A DNA stretch of 38,844 nucleotides. Source: Chloroflexota bacterium. Its GTDB lineage: Bacteria > Chloroflexota > Limnocylindria > Limnocylindrales > CSP1-4. The stretch spans positions 1-38,844 of the forward strand of contig DAHXON010000026.1 in assembly GCA_027364875.1 (NCBI GenBank). The letters run 5' to 3'. Shown here piece by piece: positions 16,941-28,683 of this stretch. The notes under the pieces were generated by a model. It searched no databases and was not told the origin of the DNA. It was given only the letters and a program-made list of their open reading frames with translations. The stretch's first letter is position 1, and the number at the start of each line of letters is the position of its first letter. A program made the translations under genes and the position numbers.

Positions 16941-19001
16941 TCAGGGTGTTTCGGCGGCCTGGCCGCGGCGAGGGTCGCCGGGCGGCCCCGCATAGCGCCA
17001 CCTTGGCGGCCGGCCAACCTCGGGTCCGGCTGCCCGTGACCCGTCCGTCCTCGTGCCATGGTCCCCGATGAGAAGCCTGGCGCGGGGTCCCTGCTCACCG
17101 GTGTCGCAGGAGAAACCGGTCGAGGCGGGAACTCCGCAGTTCGAGCACGGCCCCCAATGGCAATCCGGGGTGGTGAGGGCGGCGGTGGCACGTTTCCTTT
17201 CGCGAAGCAGGAAACCGCGCGAAACACCGGGACCCAGATGATCCCAGGGCAGTGGCTGAGTGAGCGGGATGTCGCGTTGGGCGTACCAGGCGGGGTCCAA
17301 CCCCTCCTCCGCGAAGGCGTGCTGCCACGCCTCGAAGTTGAAGTGCTCGTCCCAGGCATCGAGGTGCGCGCCGTTCTGCCAGGCCCGCCGGATGACCCGG
17401 CCCAACCGCCGGTCTCCGCGACCCAACGCCGCCTCCAGGATCGACGCGCGGGGATCATCCCAGGACAGGGCCAGCCCCTTGCCATGGATCGCCTTTCGCA
17501 ATACGGCGACCTTCTCTTCCACGAGGCTCGTCGGATCCTGGCCGTCCCACTGGAATGGCGTGCCCACCTTGGGCACGAAGGTCGAGACGTTCGCCTTGAC
17601 CTGGACCTTCCCGCCGTGACTCGCCCGCCCTATCTCGAGCACCCGGCGGGAAATCCGGCCGATCGCCTCGACGTCTTCGACGGTTTCGCCGGGCAGGCCG
17701 ATCATGAAGTAGAGCTTGATCGAGCTCCAACCCCGGTCGAAAGCCAGTTCGGCGCAGCGCACTATCTCCTCGTCGGTCACGCCTTTGTTGATCGCATCCC
17801 GCAACCGCTGGCTGCCGGCCTCGGGGGCAAAGGTGAAACCGGATCGGCGGCCATTCGGGGCGATGGCATCGGCCAGCTCCACCGTGAAAGCGTCGACTCG
17901 GGTGCTCGGCAGGGAGACGACGGCCTCTGGATGGCGCCGGCGAAGCTCAGAGGCGACCGTCGAGACGTCGGCGTAGTCCGCGCTCGAGAGGCTCGTCAGC
18001 CCGATTTCCTCGTAGCCGGTCGACCGAAGGATGGCATCCGCGGCCTCGACCACCAGCGCCGCCGGACGCTCGCGGAGGGGTCTCGACTGCATCCCCGCCT
18101 GGCAGAAACGGCAGCCCCGCGTGCAGCCCCGCATCACTTCGACCTGCGCCCTGTCGAACACGATGGAGACGTTGGGCACGAGCTGGCGAACACCACGTAC
18201 CCTCGTCTCGAAGTCGGTGGCGATCCGCCCGACGATCGATGGGGCCACTGATTCGTCCACCGGATCGAGCCGCTCGAAGCTGCCGTCGCCCGCATATCGG
18301 GGCCGATACAGCGATGGGACATAGACGCCCCGGATGCTCGCCAGGGCCCGCAGGGCATCCGAGCGCTCGATCCCGTTTCCGGGCTCGTGGCGCCGCTGCC
18401 AGCCCAGCGTCCGCAGGGCATCGGTGATCTCGCCGACAACGTCCTCCCCTTCCCCGAGAACCACCGCGTCGAGGAAATCGGCGAGGGGCTCCGGGTTCAG
18501 GACGATCGACCCACCCGCGATGACGAGGGGATCGGTCCCGGAGCGCTCCGAAGACAGGAGCGGCACGCCGGCCAGGTCCAGCATGTCCAGAACGTTCGTC
18601 GCGACCAGCTCGTACCCAAGGCTGAGCCCGATCACGTCGAAGTCGTGGAGCGATCGCCTGGACTCGAGACTCCACACTGGGACGCCGGATTCTCGGAGCT
18701 GGGCCTGGAGGTCCACGTCTGGGGCGAAGCAGCGCTCCGCAAGAGAATCGGGCCGCTCGTTGAGGACCTCATAGAGGATGCGCAAGCCAAGGTTGCTCAT
18801 CCCGATCTCGTACAGGTCCGGGTACGCGAAGCACCACTTGATGGCGATCCCGGCCCAATCCTTCTCGATGCTGTTCCACTCGCCACCGGAGTAGCGGCCG
18901 GGCCTGCGGACGCGCCGGAGCAGGCGCTCCACGGTCAAGGCGGGCACCGGATCGGGTGAGCGGAATGAACGTTCGCTCAGGAAGCTCGTCGAAGAGAACA
19001 T
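16941..19001 (-). CDS. TIGR03960 family B12-binding-domain radical SAM protein
   Basis: This 686-residue protein has an N-terminal cobalamin-binding-like region (about 50-200, with FAYPDLYEIGMSNLGLRILY). A radical SAM domain follows, with its [4Fe-4S] ligands in CTRGCRFC (C293, C297, C300). A C-terminal Cys cluster, DCHWGPCSNCG, is also characteristic of this family. The last 50 or so residues are Arg/Gly/Pro-rich and probably disordered. The substrate is unknown. The conserved partner TIGR03936 lies one gene away, separated here by the antiporter. rodA ends 66 bases upstream. Confidence 0.9.
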   Translation of the reverse strand: MFSSTSFLSERSFRSPDPVPALTVERLLRRVRRPGRYSGGEWNSIEKDWAGIAIKWCFAYPDLYEIGMSNLGLRILYEVLNERPDSLAERCFAPDVDLQAQLRESGVPVWSLESRRSLHDFDVIGLSLGYELVATNVLDMLDLAGVPLLSSERSGTDPLVIAGGSIVLNPEPLADFLDAVVLGEGEDVVGEITDALRTLGWQRRHEPGNGIERSDALRALASIRGVYVPSLYRPRYAGDGSFERLDPVDESVAPSIVGRIATDFETRVRGVRQLVPNVSIVFDRAQVEVMRGCTRGCRFCQAGMQSRPLRERPAALVVEAADAILRSTGYEEIGLTSLSSADYADVSTVASELRRRHPEAVVSLPSTRVDAFTVELADAIAPNGRRSGFTFAPEAGSQRLRDAINKGVTDEEIVRCAELAFDRGWSSIKLYFMIGLPGETVEDVEAIGRISRRVLEIGRASHGGKVQVKANVSTFVPKVGTPFQWDGQDPTSLVEEKVAVLRKAIHGKGLALSWDDPRASILEAALGRGDRRLGRVIRRAWQNGAHLDAWDEHFNFEAWQHAFAEEGLDPAWYAQRDIPLTQPLPWDHLGPGVSRGFLLRERKRATAALTTPDCHWGPCSNCGVPASTGFSCDTGEQGPRARLLIGDHGTRTDGSRAAGPEVGRPPRWRYAGPPGDPRRGQAAETP

Positions 19002-19067
19002 GAGGTGGCGATCACCGGGTCGAGGGTTGGTCCAGCGTCCGGGAATATCGGCGGCGAAGCGGGCAGG

Positions 19068-20222
19068 CTACCACTCGGGTCTTTCGCGGCGCAGATTCGT
19101 GCTCTGTATCAGCCCGAGGCCGCCGGCCAGCGAGACGAGGGAGGCGCCTCCATAGGTGATGAAGGGCAGCGGGATGCCGGTGACGGGGAGCATGCCGGTG
19201 ACCATGCCGACGTTCACGGTCACCTGGAAGAGGATCATCGTGGCCAGGCCACAACCGAGCAGCATGGCGAACTCGTCGCTGGCCCGCCAGGCGCAAAGGA
19301 GCAAGCGCCAGATCATCAGCCCGAACAGGACGAGGACGACGAGCGAACCGAGCAGGCCGAGCTCCTCCGCGAGTAGGCCCCAGACGAAGTCCGTCGTCTG
19401 GACAGGCAAAGGAATGTTGCCGTTGGTGATGCCCTTTCCCGCCACGCCGCCCGCGTTTATCGCCATCTGCGATTGGTGGATCTGGTAACCCGCGCCGTTC
19501 GGGTCGGCTCCCGGATTGAGGAGAGTGATGAGGCGGGCTTTCTGATAGTCGGCCATGGTTTGCCAGACGAAGGGGACGGCGGCAACGGCGCTGGCCGCGA
19601 GCGTCGCCAGCCACAACAGGCTGGCTCCCGACATGAAGAGAGCGCCGGCAAGCACCGCCACCAGGACCAGCGAGGTGCCGAGGTCAGGCTGCAGGAGAAC
19701 AAGGACCCAGGGCGGGACGGTGATGACGATGGCCCCGATGATGGTCCAGAGCGACTTCGCGCTGGCCCGACGGTCGGAGAGAAAGGCCGCGAAGGTGATG
19801 ACCATGACGATCTTGGCGAGCTCGCTGAACTGGAACTGGAACCCGCCGATCACAATCCACCGGCCTGCGCCGCCCGCCTCTCCGGTGCCCTGGCCAAAGC
19901 GAAGGGTGAGCAGGAGCAGGGCCAGGTTGATCAGATACAGAGGCCAGGCGAACGAGCGAAGCCACTTGTAGTCGAAAACGGTGGTGAGCGCGAGAACGAC
20001 GGCTGCAACCACCGCCCAGAGCATGCTCTTCACGAAGGGGGAGTTGGCCGACAACAGCGTGTGCGTGGGGCCCACGCTGTTGCTGTAGGCCATTGCCAGG
20101 CCGAAGATCGTGAGCAGGATGGCGTAGATGGTCAGCTGGTAGTCGTAGTTGCGCCAGGCCATCCAGCCGGCCTTTGGCGCCCAGCCTCGTAGCCTCCAGG
20201 CTTCGTTCTTGAGAACGCTCAT
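19068..20222 (-). CDS. rodA: Rod-shape peptidoglycan glycosyltransferase RodA (SEDS family)
   Basis: RodA polymerises lipid II into glycan strands during elongation, working with PBP2. The 384 residues form about ten hydrophobic segments. SEDS signatures are GAGRWIVIGGFQFQFSELAK (118-137), LLQPDLGTSLVL (176-187), where D180 lies in the conserved PDLG motif, HQSQMAINAGG (249-259), and the C-terminal TGIPLPFITYGGASL (348-362). It starts 18 bases after the mrdA stop, so synthase and transpeptidase are made together. Confidence 0.95.
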   Translation of the reverse strand: MSVLKNEAWRLRGWAPKAGWMAWRNYDYQLTIYAILLTIFGLAMAYSNSVGPTHTLLSANSPFVKSMLWAVVAAVVLALTTVFDYKWLRSFAWPLYLINLALLLLTLRFGQGTGEAGGAGRWIVIGGFQFQFSELAKIVMVITFAAFLSDRRASAKSLWTIIGAIVITVPPWVLVLLQPDLGTSLVLVAVLAGALFMSGASLLWLATLAASAVAAVPFVWQTMADYQKARLITLLNPGADPNGAGYQIHQSQMAINAGGVAGKGITNGNIPLPVQTTDFVWGLLAEELGLLGSLVVLVLFGLMIWRLLLCAWRASDEFAMLLGCGLATMILFQVTVNVGMVTGMLPVTGIPLPFITYGGASLVSLAGGLGLIQSTNLRRERPEW

Positions 20223-20240
20223 AGATGAATCACGAGTGCC

Positions 20241-22223
20241 CTAGTTGAGCTGGCCCAGGTTGTAGTAGTTGGTCCTGCGTGCCGCCCAGGTGTTGATGCG
20301 GTACGGCAGAACCTGGCTCAGCGGGTACCTGGTCAGGCCGTAGTACTCCATCATGAAGTACTTGACCACCTCGGTTGCCACGTTGCCCAGGCTGTTGGCC
20401 CCGTAGATGAACGCGACGACCGCGAGCTGAGAGTCCGGCTGGCTGAAGTCGCCGTTGAAGGCGTCCTTCGGCGTGTAGCCGACGAACCACTCGCTGTACG
20501 GCAGGTTGCCGTTCTTGTCCCGGACGCCGAATTCGGCTGTGCCGGTCTTGCCTGCGACCTTGATGGGCATATCCACGAGGTTGTAGGTATGCCGGGAAAG
20601 CACGACCGTTCGGGTCGCCTCACGCATCGTCTGGAGCGTCTGCGCGGAGGCCGGCAGCTTGTTCAAGAGCGTCGGCTGGATCGCGACGGGCTGGCCTCCG
20701 GGCGGGGTGATGGACTTCACGACGTGCGGTTGCCATAGGTTCCCGCCGTTGGCGAGGGCGCAGTAGGCGTCGAGGAGTTGCAGGGCCGTCGAGGCGTCGA
20801 AGCCCTGGCCGATGCCGGCCTGGAGGATCTCGCCGGTGAACATGCCCTCACCCTGGGTGTCGATCTTCCACTGGTTGTCGGGCACGATTCCGATCGCCTC
20901 ACCGGGCAGGTCGATGCCGGTCGGCCGCCCGAAACCGTACTGCTGGGCCCAGTAGGCGAGCCTGTCTATTCCGACCATTCGCGCCAGCTGATAGAAGAAG
21001 GTGTCGCTCGAGTGGGCCAGACCCATCTTGATGTCGCCGGGTCCATACCACTGGAAGCCCTGCCACTCGCGGTACGGATAGCCGTTGACGACGACCTGAG
21101 GGCTCGAGATGAGCTTGGTGCTGGCGTTGAAGGTGCCGGTGTTGCAGTAGCTGTAGTCGGCGATGGCGTTGCTGCAGGCGGGCTGATCCTGAAGCCCGGC
21201 TGTGCCGGTCACGAGCTTGTAGGTTGATCCCGGCGCGTACTGGGCACCGATCGCCTTGTTGAGCAGTGGCTGGTTGGGATCAGTCAGGAGCTTCTGGAAG
21301 TCCGTTTCGCTGATCCCGTCGGCGAAAGTCTGGTCGTTGTAGCTCGGCAGGCTGACCATGGCCAGGATCTCGCCGTTCTGCGGGTTCTCGACGATGATGA
21401 CCCCGCTCTGGACCCTGGTTGCCGACAGCCCCCACTTGAGGGCCGTCTGCGCGTACTGCTGCACTTTGGAGTCGATGGTCAACGTCAAGGAGGAACCGGG
21501 TATCGGATCGGTGCCCTTGTTGACCAGCCCTGGGATCGGCTTCCCGGCCGCATCCAGCGCGACGGTCTGAGTTCCGGGCGTTCCACGAAGGATCGTCTCG
21601 TAGGAATTCTCGATGCCGGCCTGCCCCACCACATCCTGTTTCGTGTAGCCCAACGACTTCCACTGGTTGTACTGCTGCGCGGTGATCTGACCCGTGTAGC
21701 CGATGATCTGCGAGAACAGGTCGGGGTTGAGGTACTGACGCTTGGACACGGCGGAGACGGTCACGCCCGGGAGCGCGTCCGAGTTCTCGTCAATGAAGCG
21801 GGCGAGCGAGATGTCGACGTTCTCGGCGATCTTGACCGGCGTGTAGAGCGAGCCCGTCGCCGAGTCGATCGCCGCCTCGATGCTGACCGGATCCGTATTG
21901 AGGACGGCGCCGAGGCGGGTCGCCACGGTTGGTTCCTGATCCAGGGGCAGATCCGCTGGGGTGACGAAAATGGTGTAGGTCACCACGTTCTCGACGAGCG
22001 GCCGATTCTGCGCGTCGTAGATCAGGCCCCTCGTAGGCGCGATCTGCTGACCCTGCACGGGAGCCTGGCTGGGCCCCACGTAGCTCCCGGGGCCCTGATA
22101 GACCTGCAGATAGACCATCCGCGCTCCGAGCGAGGTCACCGCCACACCGACGGCGATAGCGAAGAGGCCGAAGCGGTATAGGTTCTTCAGCTCGAGGTTC
22201 CGCATCCTGGGGGCGTGGATCAT
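20241..22223 (-). CDS. mrdA: Penicillin-binding protein 2, class B transpeptidase
   Basis: PBP2 cross-links peptidoglycan during cell elongation as partner of RodA. It has 660 residues. A cytoplasmic start and one anchor helix (about 17-38) precede a pedestal domain (about 60-235) and the transpeptidase domain. Active-site motifs are S333-T-Y-K336, S405-S-D407 (the SxD variant usual in PBP2) and K559-T-G561. An alternative ATG seven codons in (MRNLELKN) is possible. It lies between mreD and rodA. Confidence 0.95.
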   Translation of the reverse strand: MIHAPRMRNLELKNLYRFGLFAIAVGVAVTSLGARMVYLQVYQGPGSYVGPSQAPVQGQQIAPTRGLIYDAQNRPLVENVVTYTIFVTPADLPLDQEPTVATRLGAVLNTDPVSIEAAIDSATGSLYTPVKIAENVDISLARFIDENSDALPGVTVSAVSKRQYLNPDLFSQIIGYTGQITAQQYNQWKSLGYTKQDVVGQAGIENSYETILRGTPGTQTVALDAAGKPIPGLVNKGTDPIPGSSLTLTIDSKVQQYAQTALKWGLSATRVQSGVIIVENPQNGEILAMVSLPSYNDQTFADGISETDFQKLLTDPNQPLLNKAIGAQYAPGSTYKLVTGTAGLQDQPACSNAIADYSYCNTGTFNASTKLISSPQVVVNGYPYREWQGFQWYGPGDIKMGLAHSSDTFFYQLARMVGIDRLAYWAQQYGFGRPTGIDLPGEAIGIVPDNQWKIDTQGEGMFTGEILQAGIGQGFDASTALQLLDAYCALANGGNLWQPHVVKSITPPGGQPVAIQPTLLNKLPASAQTLQTMREATRTVVLSRHTYNLVDMPIKVAGKTGTAEFGVRDKNGNLPYSEWFVGYTPKDAFNGDFSQPDSQLAVVAFIYGANSLGNVATEVVKYFMMEYYGLTRYPLSQVLPYRINTWAARRTNYYNLGQLN

Positions 22224-22277
22224 CGGTCCTGGTCTCCGTCGGACCGCGGGGACCGGACGTTAGGAAGCTTCATGGTG

Positions 22278-22781
22278 CTACCTCCACCAGAGAACGCGCT
22301 CGCGCTGCTCCGCTCGCCGCTTCAGGCCTATGACGAGAGGCGCGGCGAGGGCCGCGAGTGCGGCGTTGACGACCGCCGCGATTACAAGGCTCGACACGTG
22401 AAGTGTCGGTGCCGGTGGCTGCAGGAGCGCTGAAACCATGTCGGCAACCACCAGGTATACGGGTGTGAGCACGAAGACCGCGCCGATGCAGCCCGGGTAA
22501 CGCGCTCTGGCGAGTAACGGCACGGACAGGTCGGTGAAACCGACCACGACAAGCAGCTCGAAGATGGTCGATCCGATGGGCCTGAGGAAGAGAAAGTCGG
22601 CCATCAGTCCGCCGACGAACGCCCACGCCATCCCCATCTCGAATCCGAAGACGATCGTGACCGCGACGGCAAACACGAGCAGGATCTGGAGCTGTGAGCC
22701 GGCGAGCTGATATCGCGTCGCGGTAGTTGCTTCGAGTAGCGCCGCGAGACCGGCACCGACCGCAGCGAAAGCGGGACCCAA
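22278..22781 (-). CDS. mreD: Rod shape-determining protein MreD
   Basis: MreD is a small membrane component of the elongasome. The TTG at 22781 is preferred: it gives 167 residues, close to the family norm, begins directly at the first helix, and has GAGGG about 10 bases upstream. The alternative GTG at 22913 would add 44 residues of non-hydrophobic, Pro-rich sequence with noticeably lower GC at third codon positions, which looks non-coding. About five hydrophobic segments follow, with GFEMGMAWAFVGGLMADFLF as the family core. mreB and mreC, usually upstream, are absent; the strand switch begins instead. Confidence 0.82.
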   Translation of the reverse strand: MGPAFAAVGAGLAALLEATTATRYQLAGSQLQILLVFAVAVTIVFGFEMGMAWAFVGGLMADFLFLRPIGSTIFELLVVVGFTDLSVPLLARARYPGCIGAVFVLTPVYLVVADMVSALLQPPAPTLHVSSLVIAAVVNAALAALAAPLVIGLKRRAEQRERVLWWR

Positions 22782-23021
22782 TTGCGGCCAGCCCTCAGTA
22801 GCTGAAGCGACACTCGAGTGGGTGAGTGCGGCCGACGAGGCGTCGACCGGCCGGAGTATAGGGCCGATGGCAGGTCGTGGACAAACGTCGGCCCTCCCGG
22901 AAGGCGGGTACACCAGGGCCGGCTCGCAATCCGTTAGGTATGTGAACCTCGCTCGATGGGACCTCGCCGGTCGGAGTCAGGCGCCGGGCAGGTCTCCGAA
23001 GCCGGATCGCGGCGGCGGGCG

Positions 23022-23037
23022 TGTTTCACGTGAAACG
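23022..23037. other. parS: parS centromere site 1
   Basis: TGTTTCACGTGAAACG matches the widely conserved chromosomal parS (TGTTTCACGTGAAACA) at 15 of 16 bases, and its inner 14 bases form a perfect palindrome. ParB nucleates here and spreads. It lies about 400 bases from the start of parA. Confidence 0.92.
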
Positions 23038-23110
23038 GGGCTCGCGGCCGGAAGCCCAGCGATTCTCGTTGCCCGTAGGGAAAGTGGTGACGGCCGGGCG
23101 GGGCGGCTCA

Positions 23111-23126
23111 CGTTTCACGTGAAACG
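23111..23126. other. parS: parS centromere site 2
   Basis: CGTTTCACGTGAAACG is a perfect 16-base palindrome matching parS at 14 of 16 positions, with both differences at the outermost bases. It is 89 bases from site 1, start to start, so ParB could load at both. Confidence 0.9.
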
Positions 23127-23268
23127 TACGCGCCCAAGCCCGTGAAGTCCTCCGGCGAGGGGCGGAACAGAGTGAGACGTCTGTGAGCGCTGTTGCGCGA
23201 CCGGTTGAGCGGACGGCCCTCACCACCGGCAGCCCCCTCGAGCCCCGACAGGCGCTGCTGGGCAAATC

Positions 23269-23277
23269 CGTGGATAA
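23269..23277 (-). other. DnaA-box-like site
   Basis: The minus strand reads TTATCCACG, one mismatch from the TTATCCACA DnaA box. It is a single site between parS site 2 and parA. An isolated near-match could be chance, or could mark DnaA control of the par promoter. Confidence 0.3.
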
Positions 23278-23396
23278 GTGGCGCGAAATCGGTCAGATGT
23301 AGGCTTGCCGAAAGCCATCGGCGGTCCAATACGACACTGCTCCGGGTGCGTGGAAGCGCCAGGTTTCCGCGTCCGGAGCCGTGGAACCGCCTCAAA

Positions 23397-23405
23397 TGCT
23401 AGAAT
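23397..23405 (+). promoter_or_regulatory. Extended -10 promoter candidate for parA operon
   Basis: TGCTAGAAT combines a TG extension with TAGAAT (5/6 to TATAAT), 33 bases ahead of the parA TTG start. No good -35 hexamer is found at the proper distance. This would be the promoter of the whole parA-to-prs transcription unit. Confidence 0.4.
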
Positions 23406-23438
23406 CCGAACGTGCCGCGGACCGAATTGGGGACCTGA

Positions 23439-24271
23439 TTGGGCCAAATCATCGCTTGTGCCAACCAGAAGGGCGGCGTCGGCAAGACGACCACCGTGGT
23501 CAACCTTGCGACGTACCTTGCGCTAGCTGGAGACCGCGTCCTGGTCATCGACCTGGACCCGCAGGGGAATACCACGAGTGGCTTCGGCCTGGACAGGGCT
23601 GAGATAGGCCACTCGGTATACGAGGCCATCATCGAGGAAGAGCCCGTCGCCGGCCTGATCCTCCAGAGCAGCATTCCGGGCCTCTCGATCGTCCCGTCGT
23701 CCATCTCGCTGGCCGGGGCCGAAGTGGAGCTGGCGCCGCTGCCACAACGCGAACGCCGGCTGGCCCGAATACTTACTGAATTAGTCACCTCATACGACTA
23801 CATCCTCCTCGACTGCCCGCCCTCGCTGGGGTTGCTCACTGTCAACGCCCTCACCGCCGCCGACGCGGTCGTGATTCCGATTCAATGTGAGTACTACGCC
23901 CTGGAGGGGCTCTCCCAGCTGATAGCGACGATCAACCTGGTCCGCAACCACTTGAACCCCGACCTCGCCATCAAGGGCGTCGTCCTGACCATGTTCGACC
24001 CGAGAACCAACCTCTCCGCCGAGGTGGACGCCGAGGTACGCAAGCACCTGGGGGCGGCGGTCTTCGACACGATCATCCCGAGAAGCGTCCGCCTATCCGA
24101 GGCCCCCAGCTACGGTCTCCCAATCGCGCTCTATCGGCCCGACTCCAAGGGAGCCGAGGCCTATGCGGCACTCGCGGCGGAGATGCGGAGTCGAGACGGG
24201 CGATCCGCGCAGGCGGTCCCGGCCACTGTTTCGAGGGCCTCGCGCGCTCAGGCAATGGATGGAGACGCCAG

Positions 24272-24275
<4 letters not shown>
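23439..24275 (+). CDS. parA: Chromosome-partitioning ATPase ParA (Soj type)
   Basis: ParA binds DNA as an ATP dimer and is released by ParB, which moves origins apart. The 278 residues begin with the deviant Walker A KGGVGKTT (11-18; signature K11 and K16). Later come DLDPQGN (38-44) and LLDCPPSLGLLT as Walker B. There is no N-terminal helix-turn-helix, so it is the short chromosomal Soj type. The start is TTG immediately after an in-frame TGA, with GGGGA 5 bases ahead; any later start would damage the P-loop strand. It overlaps parB as TTGA. Confidence 0.96.
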
Positions 24276-27646
<3,371 letters not shown>

Positions 27647-27649
27647 GGA

Positions 27650-27706
27650 GTGGTCAACGACCCCGCGGCAGCTCCCGGACCAGTGGCGCCGGAGGTGGAC
27701 GAGTGA
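27650..27706 (+). CDS. Possible 18-aa leader ORF ahead of the AlkD-like gene
   Basis: A GTG at 27650 is preceded at 7 bases by a perfect AAGGAGG (27636-27642, inside the end of the thioesterase gene). The frame reads VNDPAAAPGPVAPEVDE after the start and stops at TGA overlapping the next gene's GTG (GTGA). The Shine-Dalgarno is among the best in the window, yet the only thing it serves is this peptide. It could feed ribosomes to the AlkD-like gene or be coincidental. Confidence 0.35.
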   Translation: MVNDPAAAPGPVAPEVDE

Positions 27707-28677
27707 TCGTCGCCGCGTCCGAGACCACGCTGGCGTCCAACACGTTCGTCGCGGAGCATCTGGCGGCCGCTACGGCGCTTGGCGATCGGCTCGCGGACCT
27801 GGTCGGCCAGCCGGACGGGTTCGTGGCGGCCATCCGCAAGGGTTTCGAGAGCCTGGCGGATCCCGTCTACGTCGAGGGCCAGCATCGGGTCGCACCCGGA
27901 CTCGGGACCGTCGTGGGCGTTCGACTGCCCCTCATGGACGCCGCCCATCGAGCTTACAAGAGAGGCACTCGCAAGACTTCGACCTCGCTTTTGCTCGACG
28001 TCGCCGGCCGGCTGCTGGCCGAGGAGACGGTCGAGCTGCGCTGGTTCGCCATCTGGGATCTCGGCCGGTGCCTGGCCAGTGATCCCGAGCGGACCTGGCA
28101 GATGCTGCGCCGTGCCGCCGCCGACGCGACCGAGTGGATCACGATCGACACGCTCGCCCATCCGTACGGCCTCGGGATCCTGGGCGATCGGCGCCGCTGG
28201 GCGGAGATCGAGCAGCTCGTCTACTCGCCCTCCCGGTGGGAGAGGCGGCTCGTTGGTTCGACCCTGGCCACGCTTCCCTTCGCCAAGGGCATGCCCGGCG
28301 GCAGAGACCCGGCGACGTGCGCGAAGGCCCTGACTCTCATCGGTGTCCTCATGGGCGACAATGAGCCGGACGTCCAGAAAGCACTCTCCTGGGCGCTCCG
28401 GAACTACGCCGCAATCGATCCGACGGCCGTCCGGAACTTCCTGGAAGCGGAGACGGAGGCGGCCCGGAGCACCGACGATGGCAATCGCGCCTGGGTGATC
28501 CGCGACAGCCTCTCCAAGCTTCCACCCGCCGACGCGGCCAGGCTCAAAGCCGCTCTCGACGGCATCCGGCGCCGTCCCGGCGCTCCGTCTACTTCACGCG
28601 CCGCCGCTGCAGTGGCGCAACTCAACATGCCGGCCGCTGCCCCCGCGCGGCCCGCCGCCACACCTCTGGAGGACTAG
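27703..28677 (+). CDS. AlkD-like HEAT-repeat DNA alkylation repair protein
   Basis: AlkD-type glycosylases excise positively charged alkylated bases without flipping them. The 324 residues are helical throughout. Three stretches match the family pattern: EWITIDTLAHP (144-154), with W145 and D149 in the W-x3-D spacing of the AlkD Trp/Asp pair; SRWERRLVGSTLATLPF (177-193); and DVQKALSWALRNYAAID (223-239). The last 35 residues are an Ala/Pro tail. The start is GTG, with GGAGG 7 bases upstream. It lies between gyrB and gyrA in one operon. The activity is inferred from family; a purely DNA-binding role is possible. Confidence 0.8.
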   Translation: MIVAASETTLASNTFVAEHLAAATALGDRLADLVGQPDGFVAAIRKGFESLADPVYVEGQHRVAPGLGTVVGVRLPLMDAAHRAYKRGTRKTSTSLLLDVAGRLLAEETVELRWFAIWDLGRCLASDPERTWQMLRRAAADATEWITIDTLAHPYGLGILGDRRRWAEIEQLVYSPSRWERRLVGSTLATLPFAKGMPGGRDPATCAKALTLIGVLMGDNEPDVQKALSWALRNYAAIDPTAVRNFLEAETEAARSTDDGNRAWVIRDSLSKLPPADAARLKAALDGIRRRPGAPSTSRAAAAVAQLNMPAAAPARPAATPLED

Positions 28678-28683
28678 CGCACC

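Larger units (their letters stand above)
22782..23438. other. Divergent, gene-free, origin-proximal interval with parS sites
   Basis: No frame here resembles a known protein on either strand. The interval separates the all-minus left arm from the all-plus right arm. It contains two parS palindromes 89 bases apart, a DnaA-box-like site at 23269-23277 and another weak one at 22876-22884 (TTGTCCACG on the minus strand), plus a probable promoter for parA. There is no clear AT-rich unwinding element and no box cluster, so it need not be the replication origin itself. Confidence 0.6.

Noticed and set aside
22782-22913. Longer MreD with GTG start at 22913
   Set aside because: The added 44 residues are non-hydrophobic and Pro-rich, with low GC at third positions and no ribosome-binding site.
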